From Pseudomonas nabeulensis (GTDB lineage Bacteria > Pseudomonadota > Gammaproteobacteria > Pseudomonadales > Pseudomonadaceae), in assembly GCF_004682045.1 (NCBI RefSeq), contig NZ_QUZT01000046.1, forward strand, positions 1-56,453: DNA of 56,453 bases, read 5' to 3'. Shown piece by piece: positions 9,060 to 17,322 of this stretch. How positions within the stretch are numbered: position 1 is the stretch's first letter; the number at the start of each line of letters is the position of its first letter. Position numbers and translations under genes: made by a program. The notes under the pieces are model-generated. The model did no database searches, had not been told where the DNA came from, and worked only from the letters and a program-made list of their open reading frames with translations.

Positions 9060-10382
9060 TTAAACGTTAAGTGCGGATTCGACGGACAACGCAGCGCGCA
9101 ACAGGCGTGCGTCCTCCCCCACCGGAGCGCTGAGCAGCAGGCCGGTGGGCAGGCCCTGGGCATCGCGGCCGCTGGGCAGGGTCACGCCGGGCATGTCCAG
9201 CAAACTGCCAGGCATGGTCAAGCGCAGGGTGGCGAGGTTGGTTGTTACAAAGAGGTCGTCGTCGGCTTCCAAAGGGGCCAGCGCGGGCGCGACGTGGGCG
9301 ACGGTGGGGGTGATCAGGAGCGCGCCGTCGAGGTCATCCACCAGTTGCTGTTGCAGGCGGCGGCGGGCGTCGAGCAGGTGCAGCAGGTGGTTGGCGGGCA
9401 GTGCGCGGGCGGCTTCGAGGCGGCGGCGCACGCGGGGGTCCAGCCGTTCGGCGTCGGGGCTGTCGAGCATGGTTTCGTGCAGGGCGAACGCTTCGAATGA
9501 ACCGAGCCAGCCGTGCTGTTTGATCAGGTCCAGGGTGGCCTGGAACGTCGGGCACTCGCGCTCTTCGACCAACGCGCCTTGGGCCTTGAGTTGTTCTACT
9601 GCGCGCAACAGGTTATCGCGCACTGCGGGCTCGACATCCTGTTGCGCCAACACAAAACGCTGACCCTTGAGGCTGCGGGCGCTGTGGGTTTGGCGGCGGC
9701 CGTGGAGCAGATCGTCGATGGCCAGGGCATCGCGCACGCTGTGGGTCAGCGGGCCGAGGCTGTCGAGGGTGTGGGCCAACGGGAATACGCCGTCGCGGCT
9801 GTAGCGTCGGCTGCTGCTGCGGTAACCCACCAGACCATTCAACGCCGCCGGGATGCGGATGGAGCCAGCGGTGTCGGTGCCCATGGCAATGGGCACGATT
9901 CCGGCCGCGACGGCAACGGCCGAACCGGAGGACGAACCGCCCGGGATGCGCGGTTGGTCGCTGCCATGGGGGTTATGTGGCGTGCCGAAATGCGGGTTCA
10001 GGCCCAGGCCGGAATAGGCCAACTCGCTGAGATTGGTCTTGCCCACGCTGACCATGCCGGCGCGGCACAACAGGCCGACGCTTGGCGCATCCAGCAAGGC
10101 GGCGGGGGCGTTGCGGCGATAGGCGGCACCCGCGGTGGTGACGCTGCCGGCCACATCAAACAGGTCTTTCCAGGCCAGCGGCACCCCATCAAACACGCTC
10201 AAGGGCTGGCCGGCGCGCCACCGCGCGGCAGCAGCCTCGGCTTCCCGGCGAGCGCGCTCGGCGGTCAGGGAGATAAACACGCTGGGCGCCATGCTCGCGT
10301 GAACGAGCACTTGCTCAAGGGCTTGCACCGGATCATTGCGACCGCTGGCGAAATCCTCGGCCATGGAAGTGGCGTCTGACAT
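9060..10382 (-). CDS. Amidase-signature-family amidase
   Basis: A 440-residue amidase. The Ser-cisSer-Lys triad is visible: Lys in LAWKDLFDVAG, the glycine/serine-rich PGGSSSGSAVAVAAG carrying the cis-Ser, and the nucleophile Ser in GTDTAGSIRIPA. It would hydrolyse a carboxamide to acid and ammonia in the cytoplasm. The start at 10382 has GAGGG eight bases upstream; a GTG five codons earlier lacks a site. It is the first gene of the minus-strand operon and lies just below a pair of palindromes likely bound by the divergent GntR regulator. Its pairing with a possible imide hydrolase suggests a half-amidase role, but AtzE-like and other amide substrates are equally possible. Confidence 0.9.
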   Translation of the reverse strand: MSDATSMAEDFASGRNDPVQALEQVLVHASMAPSVFISLTAERARREAEAAAARWRAGQPLSVFDGVPLAWKDLFDVAGSVTTAGAAYRRNAPAALLDAPSVGLLCRAGMVSVGKTNLSELAYSGLGLNPHFGTPHNPHGSDQPRIPGGSSSGSAVAVAAGIVPIAMGTDTAGSIRIPAALNGLVGYRSSSRRYSRDGVFPLAHTLDSLGPLTHSVRDALAIDDLLHGRRQTHSARSLKGQRFVLAQQDVEPAVRDNLLRAVEQLKAQGALVEERECPTFQATLDLIKQHGWLGSFEAFALHETMLDSPDAERLDPRVRRRLEAARALPANHLLHLLDARRRLQQQLVDDLDGALLITPTVAHVAPALAPLEADDDLFVTTNLATLRLTMPGSLLDMPGVTLPSGRDAQGLPTGLLLSAPVGEDARLLRAALSVESALNV

Positions 10383-10397
10383 CTGGCTGACCCTCAC

Positions 10398-10428
10398 AAA
10401 ACGTACATATTAATAAAATGTACATTTT
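10398..10428. promoter_or_regulatory. Paired palindromic operators upstream of amidase operon
   Basis: Two related 14-bp palindromes: AAAACGTACATATT (10398-10411) and the perfect AAAATGTACATTTT (10415-10428, part of a 16-bp palindrome 10414-10429). Their GTAC centres are 17 bp apart. They lie 16-46 bases before the amidase start and are probably bound by the divergent GntR protein. Confidence 0.55.
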
Positions 10429-10564
10429 ACAAAGGCAGGTTTCATGCCAGTCTTCATGTAGACGATTTTGCGTGCTACTGGTTTTTCGCCCAGAGCTACG
10501 GGATAGATGGTTTAGATCGGTGGAAAAAAATCTTGCCCGAACGTTGAGAAGCACCTTCAATGAA

Positions 10565-10595
10565 ATAATGTATCTTTTATGAATAAGTACATTTT
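10565..10595. promoter_or_regulatory. Second pair of palindromic operators upstream of the GntR gene
   Basis: ATAATGTATCTTTT (10565-10578) and AATAAGTACATTTT (10582-10595) match the AAAATGTACATTTT palindrome at 11 and 12 of 14 positions. Their centres are again exactly 17 bp apart. Their position before the regulator gene suggests autoregulation. Confidence 0.5.
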
Positions 10596-10674
10596 GGTGC
10601 AGAAAAGTAACATTCCTACATTCCCAGCCCCAAAAAAGTGCCACCGCTGTGGCGCAGGGTGACAGGCGCAACTT

Positions 10675-11709
10675 ATGAGAGAATCCCCGGCCACCGTCCT
10701 ACAAGCCCCTGAGAAAGTAATGAAAGCAGTGTCCGCCTCGGCCTCCCGGTACGCGATGATTCACCAAGTGTTGCGCGACGCGATCGTCAATGGCACCGCC
10801 CGCCACGGCCTGGTGTTGCTGGAAGCGCCGCTGGCCGAACTGTTCGGCACCAGCCGTGTACCGGTGCGCAAGGCCCTGGACCTGCTGCATGAAGAAGGGT
10901 TGATCTGCCGCTTCAATGGCCGGGGTTACCTGATCAACCCCGAAGGCCTGGCCATGGAGCCGTTGCGCCTGCCCTTGAGCCACGCGCACCTGGGGCTGAA
11001 TGGCGAGGACGAGTTGGTGGACACCCGTCCATTGGGGGAACGCATCGTCGAGGAAATCGGCGCGGCGCTGTCCACCTGCATTGCCTTCGGCCATTACCGC
11101 CTGGATGAACAAGCCGCCGCCGACCATTACGGCGTCAGCCGTGCGGTGGTGCGTGAGGCACTGATGCGCCTGCGCGACCGTGGCCTGGTGGAAAAAGAGC
11201 CCTATTCCCAATGGCTGGCCGGGCCGTTGACCGCAAGGGAAGTGACCGAAGACTACGAGCTGCGCGCCTGCCTGGAGCCCGAGGCGTTGCGCCAGAGTGC
11301 ACCGAACCTCGACCGCGAAATGCTTGAAGCCATGTTGCAACGGGTGCTGGATGCCCAGGACAGCGCCCAGTGCAGCCTGGAAGCCATCGAACAGATCGAG
11401 GAGGACTTGCACCAACGCTGCCTGGCGGGCCTGCAGAATCGCAAGATCGCCGCGTTGATTCGTCAGGGCCAGAGCCCGATGATCATCAGCCGGATTTTTT
11501 ACCGTTTACTGGGGATCGGCGCTGATCCGGCGATGTTGGCCGAACATCGCTTGATTCTGGAGTTGCTGCTGCATGGGGCGGTGGATGCGGCGGCGTTGAA
11601 TCTGCGCGAGCATTTGCAACGGGCTCGGCAGCGGATGTTGCAGCGACTCAAGGTGTTGTCGGTGTTGCCGGAACAACCCTTGCCCAGCTACCTGCACAAA
11701 ATCAGCTGA
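10675..11709 (+). CDS. GntR-family regulator with two winged-helix domains and an FCD domain
   Basis: A 344-residue transcription regulator. Unlike the usual one-winged-helix GntR/FadR protein, it carries two: residues about 25-88 (recognition helix region LAELFGTSRVPVRKALDLL) and about 118-182 (AADHYGVSRAVVREALMRL). These are followed by an all-helical FCD ligand domain, about 188-330. FCD domains bind small carboxylates, often with a metal. It is divergent from the amidase operon and is its likely regulator. The shared intergenic region has two pairs of palindromes matching a two-domain reader. The start is uncertain: ATG at 10675 has a weak site, and Met16 (10720) is preceded by GAGA. Duplicate winged helices are visible in the sequence; the operator assignment is inference. 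Confidence 0.9.
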   Translation: MRESPATVLQAPEKVMKAVSASASRYAMIHQVLRDAIVNGTARHGLVLLEAPLAELFGTSRVPVRKALDLLHEEGLICRFNGRGYLINPEGLAMEPLRLPLSHAHLGLNGEDELVDTRPLGERIVEEIGAALSTCIAFGHYRLDEQAAADHYGVSRAVVREALMRLRDRGLVEKEPYSQWLAGPLTAREVTEDYELRACLEPEALRQSAPNLDREMLEAMLQRVLDAQDSAQCSLEAIEQIEEDLHQRCLAGLQNRKIAALIRQGQSPMIISRIFYRLLGIGADPAMLAEHRLILELLLHGAVDAAALNLREHLQRARQRMLQRLKVLSVLPEQPLPSYLHKIS

Positions 11710-11726
11710 CTGCACTCGGTTAAAAC

Positions 11727-11818
11727 TGTGGGAGGGGGCTTGCCCCCGATAGCGGTGGTTCAGATAACACAACAGTGACTGACACACTGCCATCGGGGGC
11801 AAGCCCCCTCCCACATTT
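11727..11818. repeat. REPIN, GTGGGAGGGGGCTTGC type, inverted pair
   Basis: Full inverted pair of REP arms with the loop words TCAGATAACAC and GTGACTGACAC. It lies between the GntR gene and the asrA promoter and could act as a transcription barrier between them. Confidence 0.93.
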
Positions 11819-11872
11819 GGATTGGTGACATTCTGAGAATTTGTGCAATTTGTTGCTAACTGCACCTGACCA

Positions 11873-11898
11873 TTGAAACCACCACCGCCCCGCCCCAT
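11873..11898 (+). promoter_or_regulatory. Sigma-32 (RpoH) heat-shock promoter of asrA
   Basis: TTGAAA at 11873-11878 and CCCCAT at 11893-11898 with a 14-base spacer match the RpoH consensus (CTTGAA, 13-17 bases, CCCCATnT) closely. Transcription would start near 11905, giving a very short leader before the ATG at 11931. Confidence 0.75.
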
Positions 11899-11902
11899 CT
11901 AA

Positions 11903-11924
11903 CCTGCATACTTCCTTATGCAGG
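11903..11924 (+). promoter_or_regulatory. Inverted repeat covering the asrA ribosome-binding site
   Basis: CCTGCATA (11903-11910) and TATGCAGG (11917-11924) form a perfect 8-bp stem with the loop CTTCCT. The AGG of the asrA Shine-Dalgarno (AGGTG, 11922-11926, four bases before ATG) lies in the right arm. In RNA this could hide the ribosome-binding site; the exact transcription start decides how much of the stem exists. Confidence 0.45.
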
Positions 11925-11930
11925 TGCCCC

Positions 11931-14351
11931 ATGAGCGACCAGCAAGCCTTCCCCGATTACGACCTGAACGACTACGCCGACCCCGAAAACGCTGAAACTC
12001 CGTCGTCGAACACCGGCCTGGCCCTGCCTGGGCAAAACCTGCCGGACAAGGTCTATATCATCCCGATCCACAATCGGCCGTTCTTCCCGGCGCAAGTGTT
12101 GCCGGTGATCGTCAATGAAGAACCGTGGGCCGAAACCCTGGAGCTGGTGAGCAAATCCGAGCATCACTCCCTTGCCCTGTTTTTCATGGAGACACCTCCG
12201 GAAGACCCACGCCACTTCGACACCTCCGCCTTGCCGTTGTACGGCACCCTGGTGAAGGTGCACCACGCCAGCCGCGAAAACGGCAAGTTGCAATTCGTCG
12301 CACAGGGCCTGACCCGTGTGCGCATCAAGACCTGGCTCAAGCATCATCGCCCACCGTACCTGGTGGAAGTCGAATACCCGCACCAGCCTTCCGAGCCCAC
12401 CGATGAGGTGAAGGCCTACGGCATGGCGCTGATCAATGCGATCAAGGAACTGCTGCCGCTCAACCCGCTGTACAGCGAAGAGTTGAAAAACTACCTCAAC
12501 CGCTTCAGTCCCAACGACCCGTCGCCCCTCACTGACTTCGCCGCCGCGCTGACGTCGGCCACCGGTAACGAGTTGCAGGAAGTGCTGGACTGCGTGCCCA
12601 TGCTCAAGCGCATGGAAAAAGTGCTGCCCATGCTGCGCAAAGAGGTTGAAGTGGCGCGCCTGCAAAAGGAACTGTCCGCCGAGGTCAACCGCAAGATCGG
12701 CGAGCACCAGCGCGAGTTTTTCCTCAAGGAACAACTCAAGGTCATCCAACAGGAACTGGGCCTGACCAAAGACGACCGCAGTGCGGACGTCGAGCAGTTC
12801 GAGCAACGCCTCGAAGGCAAGGTGCTGCCGGCCCAGGCGCAAAAGCGCATTGATGAAGAACTGAACAAACTGTCGATCCTGGAAACCGGCTCGCCGGAAT
12901 ACGCGGTCACCCGCAACTACCTCGACTGGGCCACCTCGGTGCCATGGGGCGTATACGGCGAAGACAAGCTCGACCTGAAACATGCGCGCAAGGTACTGGA
13001 TAAACACCACGCGGGCCTGGACGATATCAAGAGCCGTATCCTCGAATTCCTCGCGGTGGGCGCCTACAAGGGTGAAGTCGCCGGTTCCATCGTCTTGCTG
13101 GTGGGCCCGCCGGGTGTGGGCAAGACCAGTGTGGGCAAGTCCATTGCCGAGTCCCTGGGCCGACCGTTTTATCGGTTCAGCGTCGGCGGCATGCGCGACG
13201 AGGCCGAGATCAAGGGCCATCGCCGCACCTACATCGGCGCCCTGCCCGGCAAGCTGGTGCAGGCGCTTAAAGATGTGGAAGTGATGAACCCGGTGATCAT
13301 GCTCGACGAGATCGACAAGATGGGCCAGAGCTTCCAGGGCGACCCGGCGTCGGCACTGCTGGAAACCCTCGACCCGGAACAGAACGTCGAATTCCTCGAC
13401 CACTACCTGGACCTGCGCCTGGACCTGTCCAAGGTGCTGTTCGTGTGCACCGCCAACACCCTGGACTCCATCCCCGGCCCGTTGCTGGACCGCATGGAAG
13501 TGATTCGCCTGTCGGGCTATATCACCGAAGAAAAAGTCGCCATCGCCAAACGCCACCTGTGGCCGAAGCAACTGGAAAAAGCCGGCGTGGCCAAAACCAG
13601 CCTGAGCATCAGCGACAGCGCCCTGCGCGCACTGATCGACGGTTATGCCCGCGAAGCCGGGGTGCGCCAGTTGGAGAAACAACTGGGCAAACTGGTGCGC
13701 AAGGCGGTGGTCAAGCTGCTGGATGAGCCGGACTCGGTGATCAAGATCGGCAACAAAGACCTGGAAAGCTCCCTGGGTGTGCCGGTGTTCCGCAATGAGC
13801 AAGTGCTGTCGGGCACCGGAGTGATCACCGGTTTGGCCTGGACCAGCATGGGCGGTGCGACCCTGCCGATTGAGGCGACGCGTATCCATACGCTCAACCG
13901 TGGCTTCAAGCTCACCGGGCAGTTGGGTGAGGTGATGAAAGAGTCTGCCGAAATTGCCTACAGCTACATCAGTTCGAACCTCAAGTCGTTTGGCGGTGAT
14001 GCCAAGTTCTTCGACGAGGCTTTCGTGCACTTGCACGTACCGGAAGGTGCCACACCGAAAGACGGCCCGAGTGCCGGGGTGACCATGGCCAGTGCGCTGC
14101 TGTCGCTGGCGCGTAACCAGCCGCCGAAAAAAGGCGTGGCCATGACCGGCGAGCTAACGCTGACAGGGCATGTGCTGCCAATTGGCGGGGTGCGTGAGAA
14201 GGTGATTGCGGCGCGGCGCCAGAAGATTCATGAGCTGATCCTGCCGGAGCCGAACCGGGGCAGCTATGAAGAGTTGCCCGACTACTTGAAGGAAGGCATG
14301 ACTGTGCACTTTGCCAAGCGGTTTGCGGATGTGGCCAAGGTGCTCTTCTGA
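11931..14351 (+). CDS. asrA: Lon-like ATP-dependent protease AsrA
   Basis: An 806-residue member of the Lon family with a LonN substrate domain (about 42-240), a coiled segment (NRKIGEHQREFFLKEQLKV), an AAA+ domain with Walker A GPPGVGKT (residues 392-399) and Walker B MLDEIDK. The protease domain has the Ser714-Lys757 dyad (DGPSAGV and VREKV). Its acidic N-terminal tail and the icp gene next door match P. aeruginosa AsrA (PA0779), a second Lon-type protease linked there to heat-shock induction by aminoglycosides, rather than housekeeping Lon. A near-consensus sigma-32 promoter and a hairpin over the ribosome-binding site precede it. Expected role: cytoplasmic degradation of misfolded proteins during stress. 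The short spacing and hairpin suggest additional translational control, which is inference. Confidence 0.93.
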   Translation: MSDQQAFPDYDLNDYADPENAETPSSNTGLALPGQNLPDKVYIIPIHNRPFFPAQVLPVIVNEEPWAETLELVSKSEHHSLALFFMETPPEDPRHFDTSALPLYGTLVKVHHASRENGKLQFVAQGLTRVRIKTWLKHHRPPYLVEVEYPHQPSEPTDEVKAYGMALINAIKELLPLNPLYSEELKNYLNRFSPNDPSPLTDFAAALTSATGNELQEVLDCVPMLKRMEKVLPMLRKEVEVARLQKELSAEVNRKIGEHQREFFLKEQLKVIQQELGLTKDDRSADVEQFEQRLEGKVLPAQAQKRIDEELNKLSILETGSPEYAVTRNYLDWATSVPWGVYGEDKLDLKHARKVLDKHHAGLDDIKSRILEFLAVGAYKGEVAGSIVLLVGPPGVGKTSVGKSIAESLGRPFYRFSVGGMRDEAEIKGHRRTYIGALPGKLVQALKDVEVMNPVIMLDEIDKMGQSFQGDPASALLETLDPEQNVEFLDHYLDLRLDLSKVLFVCTANTLDSIPGPLLDRMEVIRLSGYITEEKVAIAKRHLWPKQLEKAGVAKTSLSISDSALRALIDGYAREAGVRQLEKQLGKLVRKAVVKLLDEPDSVIKIGNKDLESSLGVPVFRNEQVLSGTGVITGLAWTSMGGATLPIEATRIHTLNRGFKLTGQLGEVMKESAEIAYSYISSNLKSFGGDAKFFDEAFVHLHVPEGATPKDGPSAGVTMASALLSLARNQPPKKGVAMTGELTLTGHVLPIGGVREKVIAARRQKIHELILPEPNRGSYEELPDYLKEGMTVHFAKRFADVAKVLF

Positions 14352-14368
14352 TAGATCTATAGTTCCTG

Positions 14369-14474
14369 GGCCGGCCTCATCGGGGGCAAGCCCCCTCCCA
14401 CACTGACCGCAGTACTCGGTCAAATGTGGGAGGGGCGGTGCGACGATTCGACTTGCCCCCGATGAGGCCGGCCC
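14369..14474. repeat. REPIN with a 16-base insertion in one arm
   Basis: Outer inverted words GGGCCGGCCTCATCGGGGGC and its complement enclose two REP arms. The right arm carries CGGTGCGACGATTCGA between GTGGGAGGGG and CTTGCCCCCGAT, where the normal arm has a single G. The same insertion recurs near 30640. The element separates asrA from icp. Confidence 0.85.
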
Positions 14475-14554
14475 TGCCAACACTGCCCCAGCCTGTAACA
14501 CCCTGTCTCATCTTCGGTTATGCTCGCCGTTCGTCGTGAATGAACGGAGCCCCC

Positions 14555-14944
14555 ATGACCGCTGCCCGCCTGCTTCTCCCCTTGAGCCTTGCCCTGCTGG
14601 CCGCGTGCGCCAGTGCGCCGAAGCAAAACATCAGCGTGGACAATCAGAGCGCCTGCCCGCTCCAGCTTAAATCCGGCCAGAACCTGATCCTCAGCCTCCC
14701 GAGCAACCCCACCACCGGCTACCGCTGGGCCATCCAGGACTCCGCCGGCGGCGTATTGCGCGCCTTGAGCCCCGAGGTCTACAGCAGTGCAGAATCCGGT
14801 GTGATCGGTGGCGGCGGCCAATCTACTTGGCGCTTCCAGGCGTTCGCCCAAGGCCAGGGACGCTTGCGTTTGACCTCCCAGCAACCCTGGGAGCCGGAAG
14901 CTGAACCGGTCGAAACCTTCGACTGCGCCATTACGGTGAACTGA
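14555..14944 (+). CDS. icp: Chagasin-family (I42) cysteine-peptidase inhibitor, lipoprotein
   Basis: A 129-residue envelope protein. The signal (MTAARLLLPLSLALLAAC) ends in an LAAC lipobox, so it is probably an anchored lipoprotein. The mature part has the three chagasin loops: NPTTGYRW, the glycine-rich GVIGGGGQ and QQPWEP. These loops block the active site of papain-like cysteine peptidases. The start at 14555 has CGGAG five bases before it, better than the ATG at 14540. In P. aeruginosa an inhibitor of this family lies beside asrA, supporting the assignment. The target could be a host or competitor protease or an own peptidase; none is visible in this window. It converges with the small minus-strand gene that follows. 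Confidence 0.88.
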   Translation: MTAARLLLPLSLALLAACASAPKQNISVDNQSACPLQLKSGQNLILSLPSNPTTGYRWAIQDSAGGVLRALSPEVYSSAESGVIGGGGQSTWRFQAFAQGQGRLRLTSQQPWEPEAEPVETFDCAITVN

Positions 14945-14945
14945 A

Positions 14946-15311
14946 TCAGAGCTTGCCGAGTGTGAATTCATAGCTCGTGATGACATACGCCAACTGGTAC
15001 TCAACCGCCTTTTTAAGCGCGGCTTTTTCTGCATCCTTCTTGGCATTTTTTACCGGATCCTTATCGGGAACGCCGTAGTCCAGGCGGCGTAACTCCAGGT
15101 ACAGGATCTTCATCGCGTCGGCCAGAATATCTGCGGCATTGCCGATAATGCGCATGTTGTCCCGCACCGCCAGCAGTGAGCTCTTCGCCACCTCGTCATC
15201 CGCCTGTTTTCTCAGGTCGATAAACTCGGCGGGGTCGATCTTCTTATCCTTGTTGATCTTTGCCAGCAGCGCTTTCAATTTCTTGTCAGTGACGGTCAAT
15301 TTCAGGCTCAT
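14946..15311 (-). CDS. Hypothetical small protein (121 residues)
   Basis: I do not recognise this protein. The start at 15311 (MSLKLTVTDKK) has GAGGA six bases upstream; the frame runs to 15422 but the extension lacks a site. It is rich in lysine and aspartate, predicted mostly helical, without signal peptide or membrane segment. Residues about 18-30 (KINKDKKIDPAEF) resemble an EF-hand-like loop, though key acidic positions do not all match. A hydrophobic helix follows (IIGNAADILADAMKILYLEL). It converges with icp, whose stop is one base away, and diverges from cmoA. Confidence 0.72.
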   Translation of the reverse strand: MSLKLTVTDKKLKALLAKINKDKKIDPAEFIDLRKQADDEVAKSSLLAVRDNMRIIGNAADILADAMKILYLELRRLDYGVPDKDPVKNAKKDAEKAALKKAVEYQLAYVITSYEFTLGKL

Positions 15312-15486
15312 GGTTCCATCCTCGGAGAGTGTCGGACTTCTGGAATCTAGGCCCGCGTAGATAGGGCGTCTACTGTCAGAGTTAACAGGTAGCGAGCCCT
15401 GACGGGCTGACGGTCCGATCAACCATGCACGTCTGGACCAAGTTGGCTAAAATGCCGGCCTTTCCCACATCACCGCCGGAACAACC

Positions 15487-16230
15487 GTGAGCAAAGAACC
15501 CGATCGCCTATTCGCCCAGCCCCTGTCCCAGGTGCCGGACTTCGCCTTTAACGAGGACGTGGTGCGGGTGTTCCCCGACATGATCAAGCGCTCGGTGCCC
15601 GGTTACCCGACCATCGTTGAGAACCTCGGCGTACTCGCGGCGCAGTTTGCCCAGCCCAATAGCGTGCTCTACGACCTGGGCGCGTCCCTCGGCGCAGTCA
15701 CCCAGGCCCTGCGCCGCCATGTACGCACCGACGGTTGCCGGGTGATCGCGGTGGATAACTCGGCGGCGATGGTCGAACGCTGCCGCGAATACCTCAACGG
15801 TCAGGACTCGATGTTCCAGGAGCTGCTGCCGGTCGAGGTGGTCGAGGGCGATATCCTCGCCTTGCAGTTCCAGCCGGCTTCGGTGGTGGCGCTGAACTTC
15901 ACCCTGCAATTTATCGCGCCGGATGAGCGCCTGGCGTTGCTCTCGCGCATCCGCCAATCGTTGCTCCCGGGTGGCGCGCTGATCCTCTCGGAAAAGCTGC
16001 GTTTCAATGACCCCGAAGAACACGCGCTGCTCACCGACCTGCATATCGCGTTCAAACGCGCCAACGGCTACAGCGAACTGGAAATCGCCCAGAAGCGCAG
16101 TGCCATCGAAAACGTCATGAAGCCCGACAGCCTCGAAGAACACCGCGAACGCCTACTGGCCGCCGGGTTCTCGAAAGTCGTACCGTGGTTCCAGTGTCTT
16201 AACTTTGCCTCGTTGATTGCCCTGCCATGA
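15487..16230 (+). CDS. cmoA: Carboxy-S-adenosyl-L-methionine synthase CmoA
   Basis: A 247-residue SAM-dependent enzyme that makes carboxy-SAM from SAM and prephenate, the donor used by CmoB to modify tRNA wobble uridine to 5-oxyacetyluridine. Visible features are the Rossmann glycine motif YDLGASLGAV, the acidic IAVDNSAAM strand, the family's LNFTLQFI and SEKLRF segments, and the N-terminal FNEDVVRVFPDMIKRSVPGY typical of CmoA. It starts with GTG at 15487. Its stop overlaps the cmoB ATG (ATGA), so the two are translationally coupled. A TAAAAT -10-like hexamer is at 15448-15453. Confidence 0.95.
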   Translation: MSKEPDRLFAQPLSQVPDFAFNEDVVRVFPDMIKRSVPGYPTIVENLGVLAAQFAQPNSVLYDLGASLGAVTQALRRHVRTDGCRVIAVDNSAAMVERCREYLNGQDSMFQELLPVEVVEGDILALQFQPASVVALNFTLQFIAPDERLALLSRIRQSLLPGGALILSEKLRFNDPEEHALLTDLHIAFKRANGYSELEIAQKRSAIENVMKPDSLEEHRERLLAAGFSKVVPWFQCLNFASLIALP

Positions 16231-17183
16231 TTGATCTGTCCCCCCTCGCCCGCCATTTGGTCGGCACGCCCCTGGCCGTATGGGCCCAAGGCCTGCAAGC
16301 GCAACTCGATAGCAAGATGGAAAAAGGCCACGGCGACCTGGCGCGTTGGCAGAGTGCGTTGGATGCATTGCCGAAGATCCAACCCAGCGAAGTGGATTTG
16401 CTCAACGGCCTGACCCTCGACACCGATTGCGACGACGCCACCCGCGCACAGATGCATACGGCGTTGATGGGCCTGAGCCCATGGCGCAAAGGCCCATTCA
16501 ACCTGTTCGGCGTGCACGTCGACACCGAATGGCGTTCGGACTGGAAATGGTCCCGCGTCGCGCCGCATTTGAACTTGAAGGGCAAGCGCATCCTCGATGT
16601 GGGCTGCGGCAACGGTTACTACATGTGGCGCATGCTCGGCGCCGGCGCCGACAGCGTGATTGGCGTCGATACGAACTGGTTGTTCTTCTGCCAGTTCCAG
16701 GCGGTGCAGCGTTACCTGTCGGAGCCGAAAGCCTGGCACCTGCCCTTCCCGTTCGAAGACCTGCCGGCGAACCTGGAAGGCTTCGACACGGTGTTTTCCA
16801 TGGGTGTGTTCTACCATCGCCGCTCGCCCATCGAGCATTTGCTGGCGCTGAAAGACACCCTGGTCAAAGGCGGCGAGCTGGTGCTGGAAACCCTGGTGAT
16901 CGAAGGTGATCAGCAGCAAGTGCTGGTGCCGGAAGACCGCTACGCGCAGATGCGTAACGTGTGGTTTTTGCCGTCGGTACCGGCGTTGATGCTGTGGCTG
17001 CGGCGTGCCGGGTTCAGTGATGTGCGGTGTGTGGATGTGAGCGTCACGACCGTCGAGGAACAGCGGGGGACTGAGTGGATGAAATATCAGTCGCTCAGCG
17101 ATTTCCTGGATCCTGAGGATCACAGCAAGACCATTGAAGGGCTGCCGGCGCCGATGCGGGCGGTGGTCATTGCTCGCAAGTAA
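16227..17183 (+). CDS. cmoB: tRNA U34 carboxymethyltransferase CmoB
   Basis: A 318-residue methyltransferase-fold enzyme that transfers the carboxymethyl group of carboxy-SAM to 5-hydroxyuridine at tRNA position 34. The family motifs are present: TEWRSDWKWSRV before the Rossmann fold, LDVGCGNGYYMWRM, IGVDTNWLF and FSMGVFYHRRSP. Length matches the family (about 320). It overlaps cmoA by four bases, giving the usual cmoAB pair. A REPIN follows the stop. Confidence 0.96.
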   Translation: MIDLSPLARHLVGTPLAVWAQGLQAQLDSKMEKGHGDLARWQSALDALPKIQPSEVDLLNGLTLDTDCDDATRAQMHTALMGLSPWRKGPFNLFGVHVDTEWRSDWKWSRVAPHLNLKGKRILDVGCGNGYYMWRMLGAGADSVIGVDTNWLFFCQFQAVQRYLSEPKAWHLPFPFEDLPANLEGFDTVFSMGVFYHRRSPIEHLLALKDTLVKGGELVLETLVIEGDQQQVLVPEDRYAQMRNVWFLPSVPALMLWLRRAGFSDVRCVDVSVTTVEEQRGTEWMKYQSLSDFLDPEDHSKTIEGLPAPMRAVVIARK

Positions 17184-17212
17184 ACGCCGATCTCCCTGAA
17201 TACATGGCGATC

Positions 17213-17308
17213 AAATGTGGGAGGGGGCTTGCCCCCGATAGCGGTGTGTCAGTTAATAAATAAGTGACTGACACACTGCCATCGGGGGCAAGCCCCCTCC
17301 CACATTTG
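17213..17308. repeat. REPIN, GTGGGAGGGGGCTTGC type, inverted pair
   Basis: Full inverted pair AAATGTGGGAGGGGG ... CCCCCTCCCACATTT in the convergent gap between cmoB and tadA, where it could serve as a bidirectional mRNA end. Confidence 0.93.
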
Positions 17309-17322
17309 ACCTCCGGTGTTCT

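Noticed and set aside
6757..9063. A 768-codon plus-strand frame
   Set aside because: Antisense to the MFS and CE4-fold hydrolase genes, which have full family motifs and good ribosome-binding sites.
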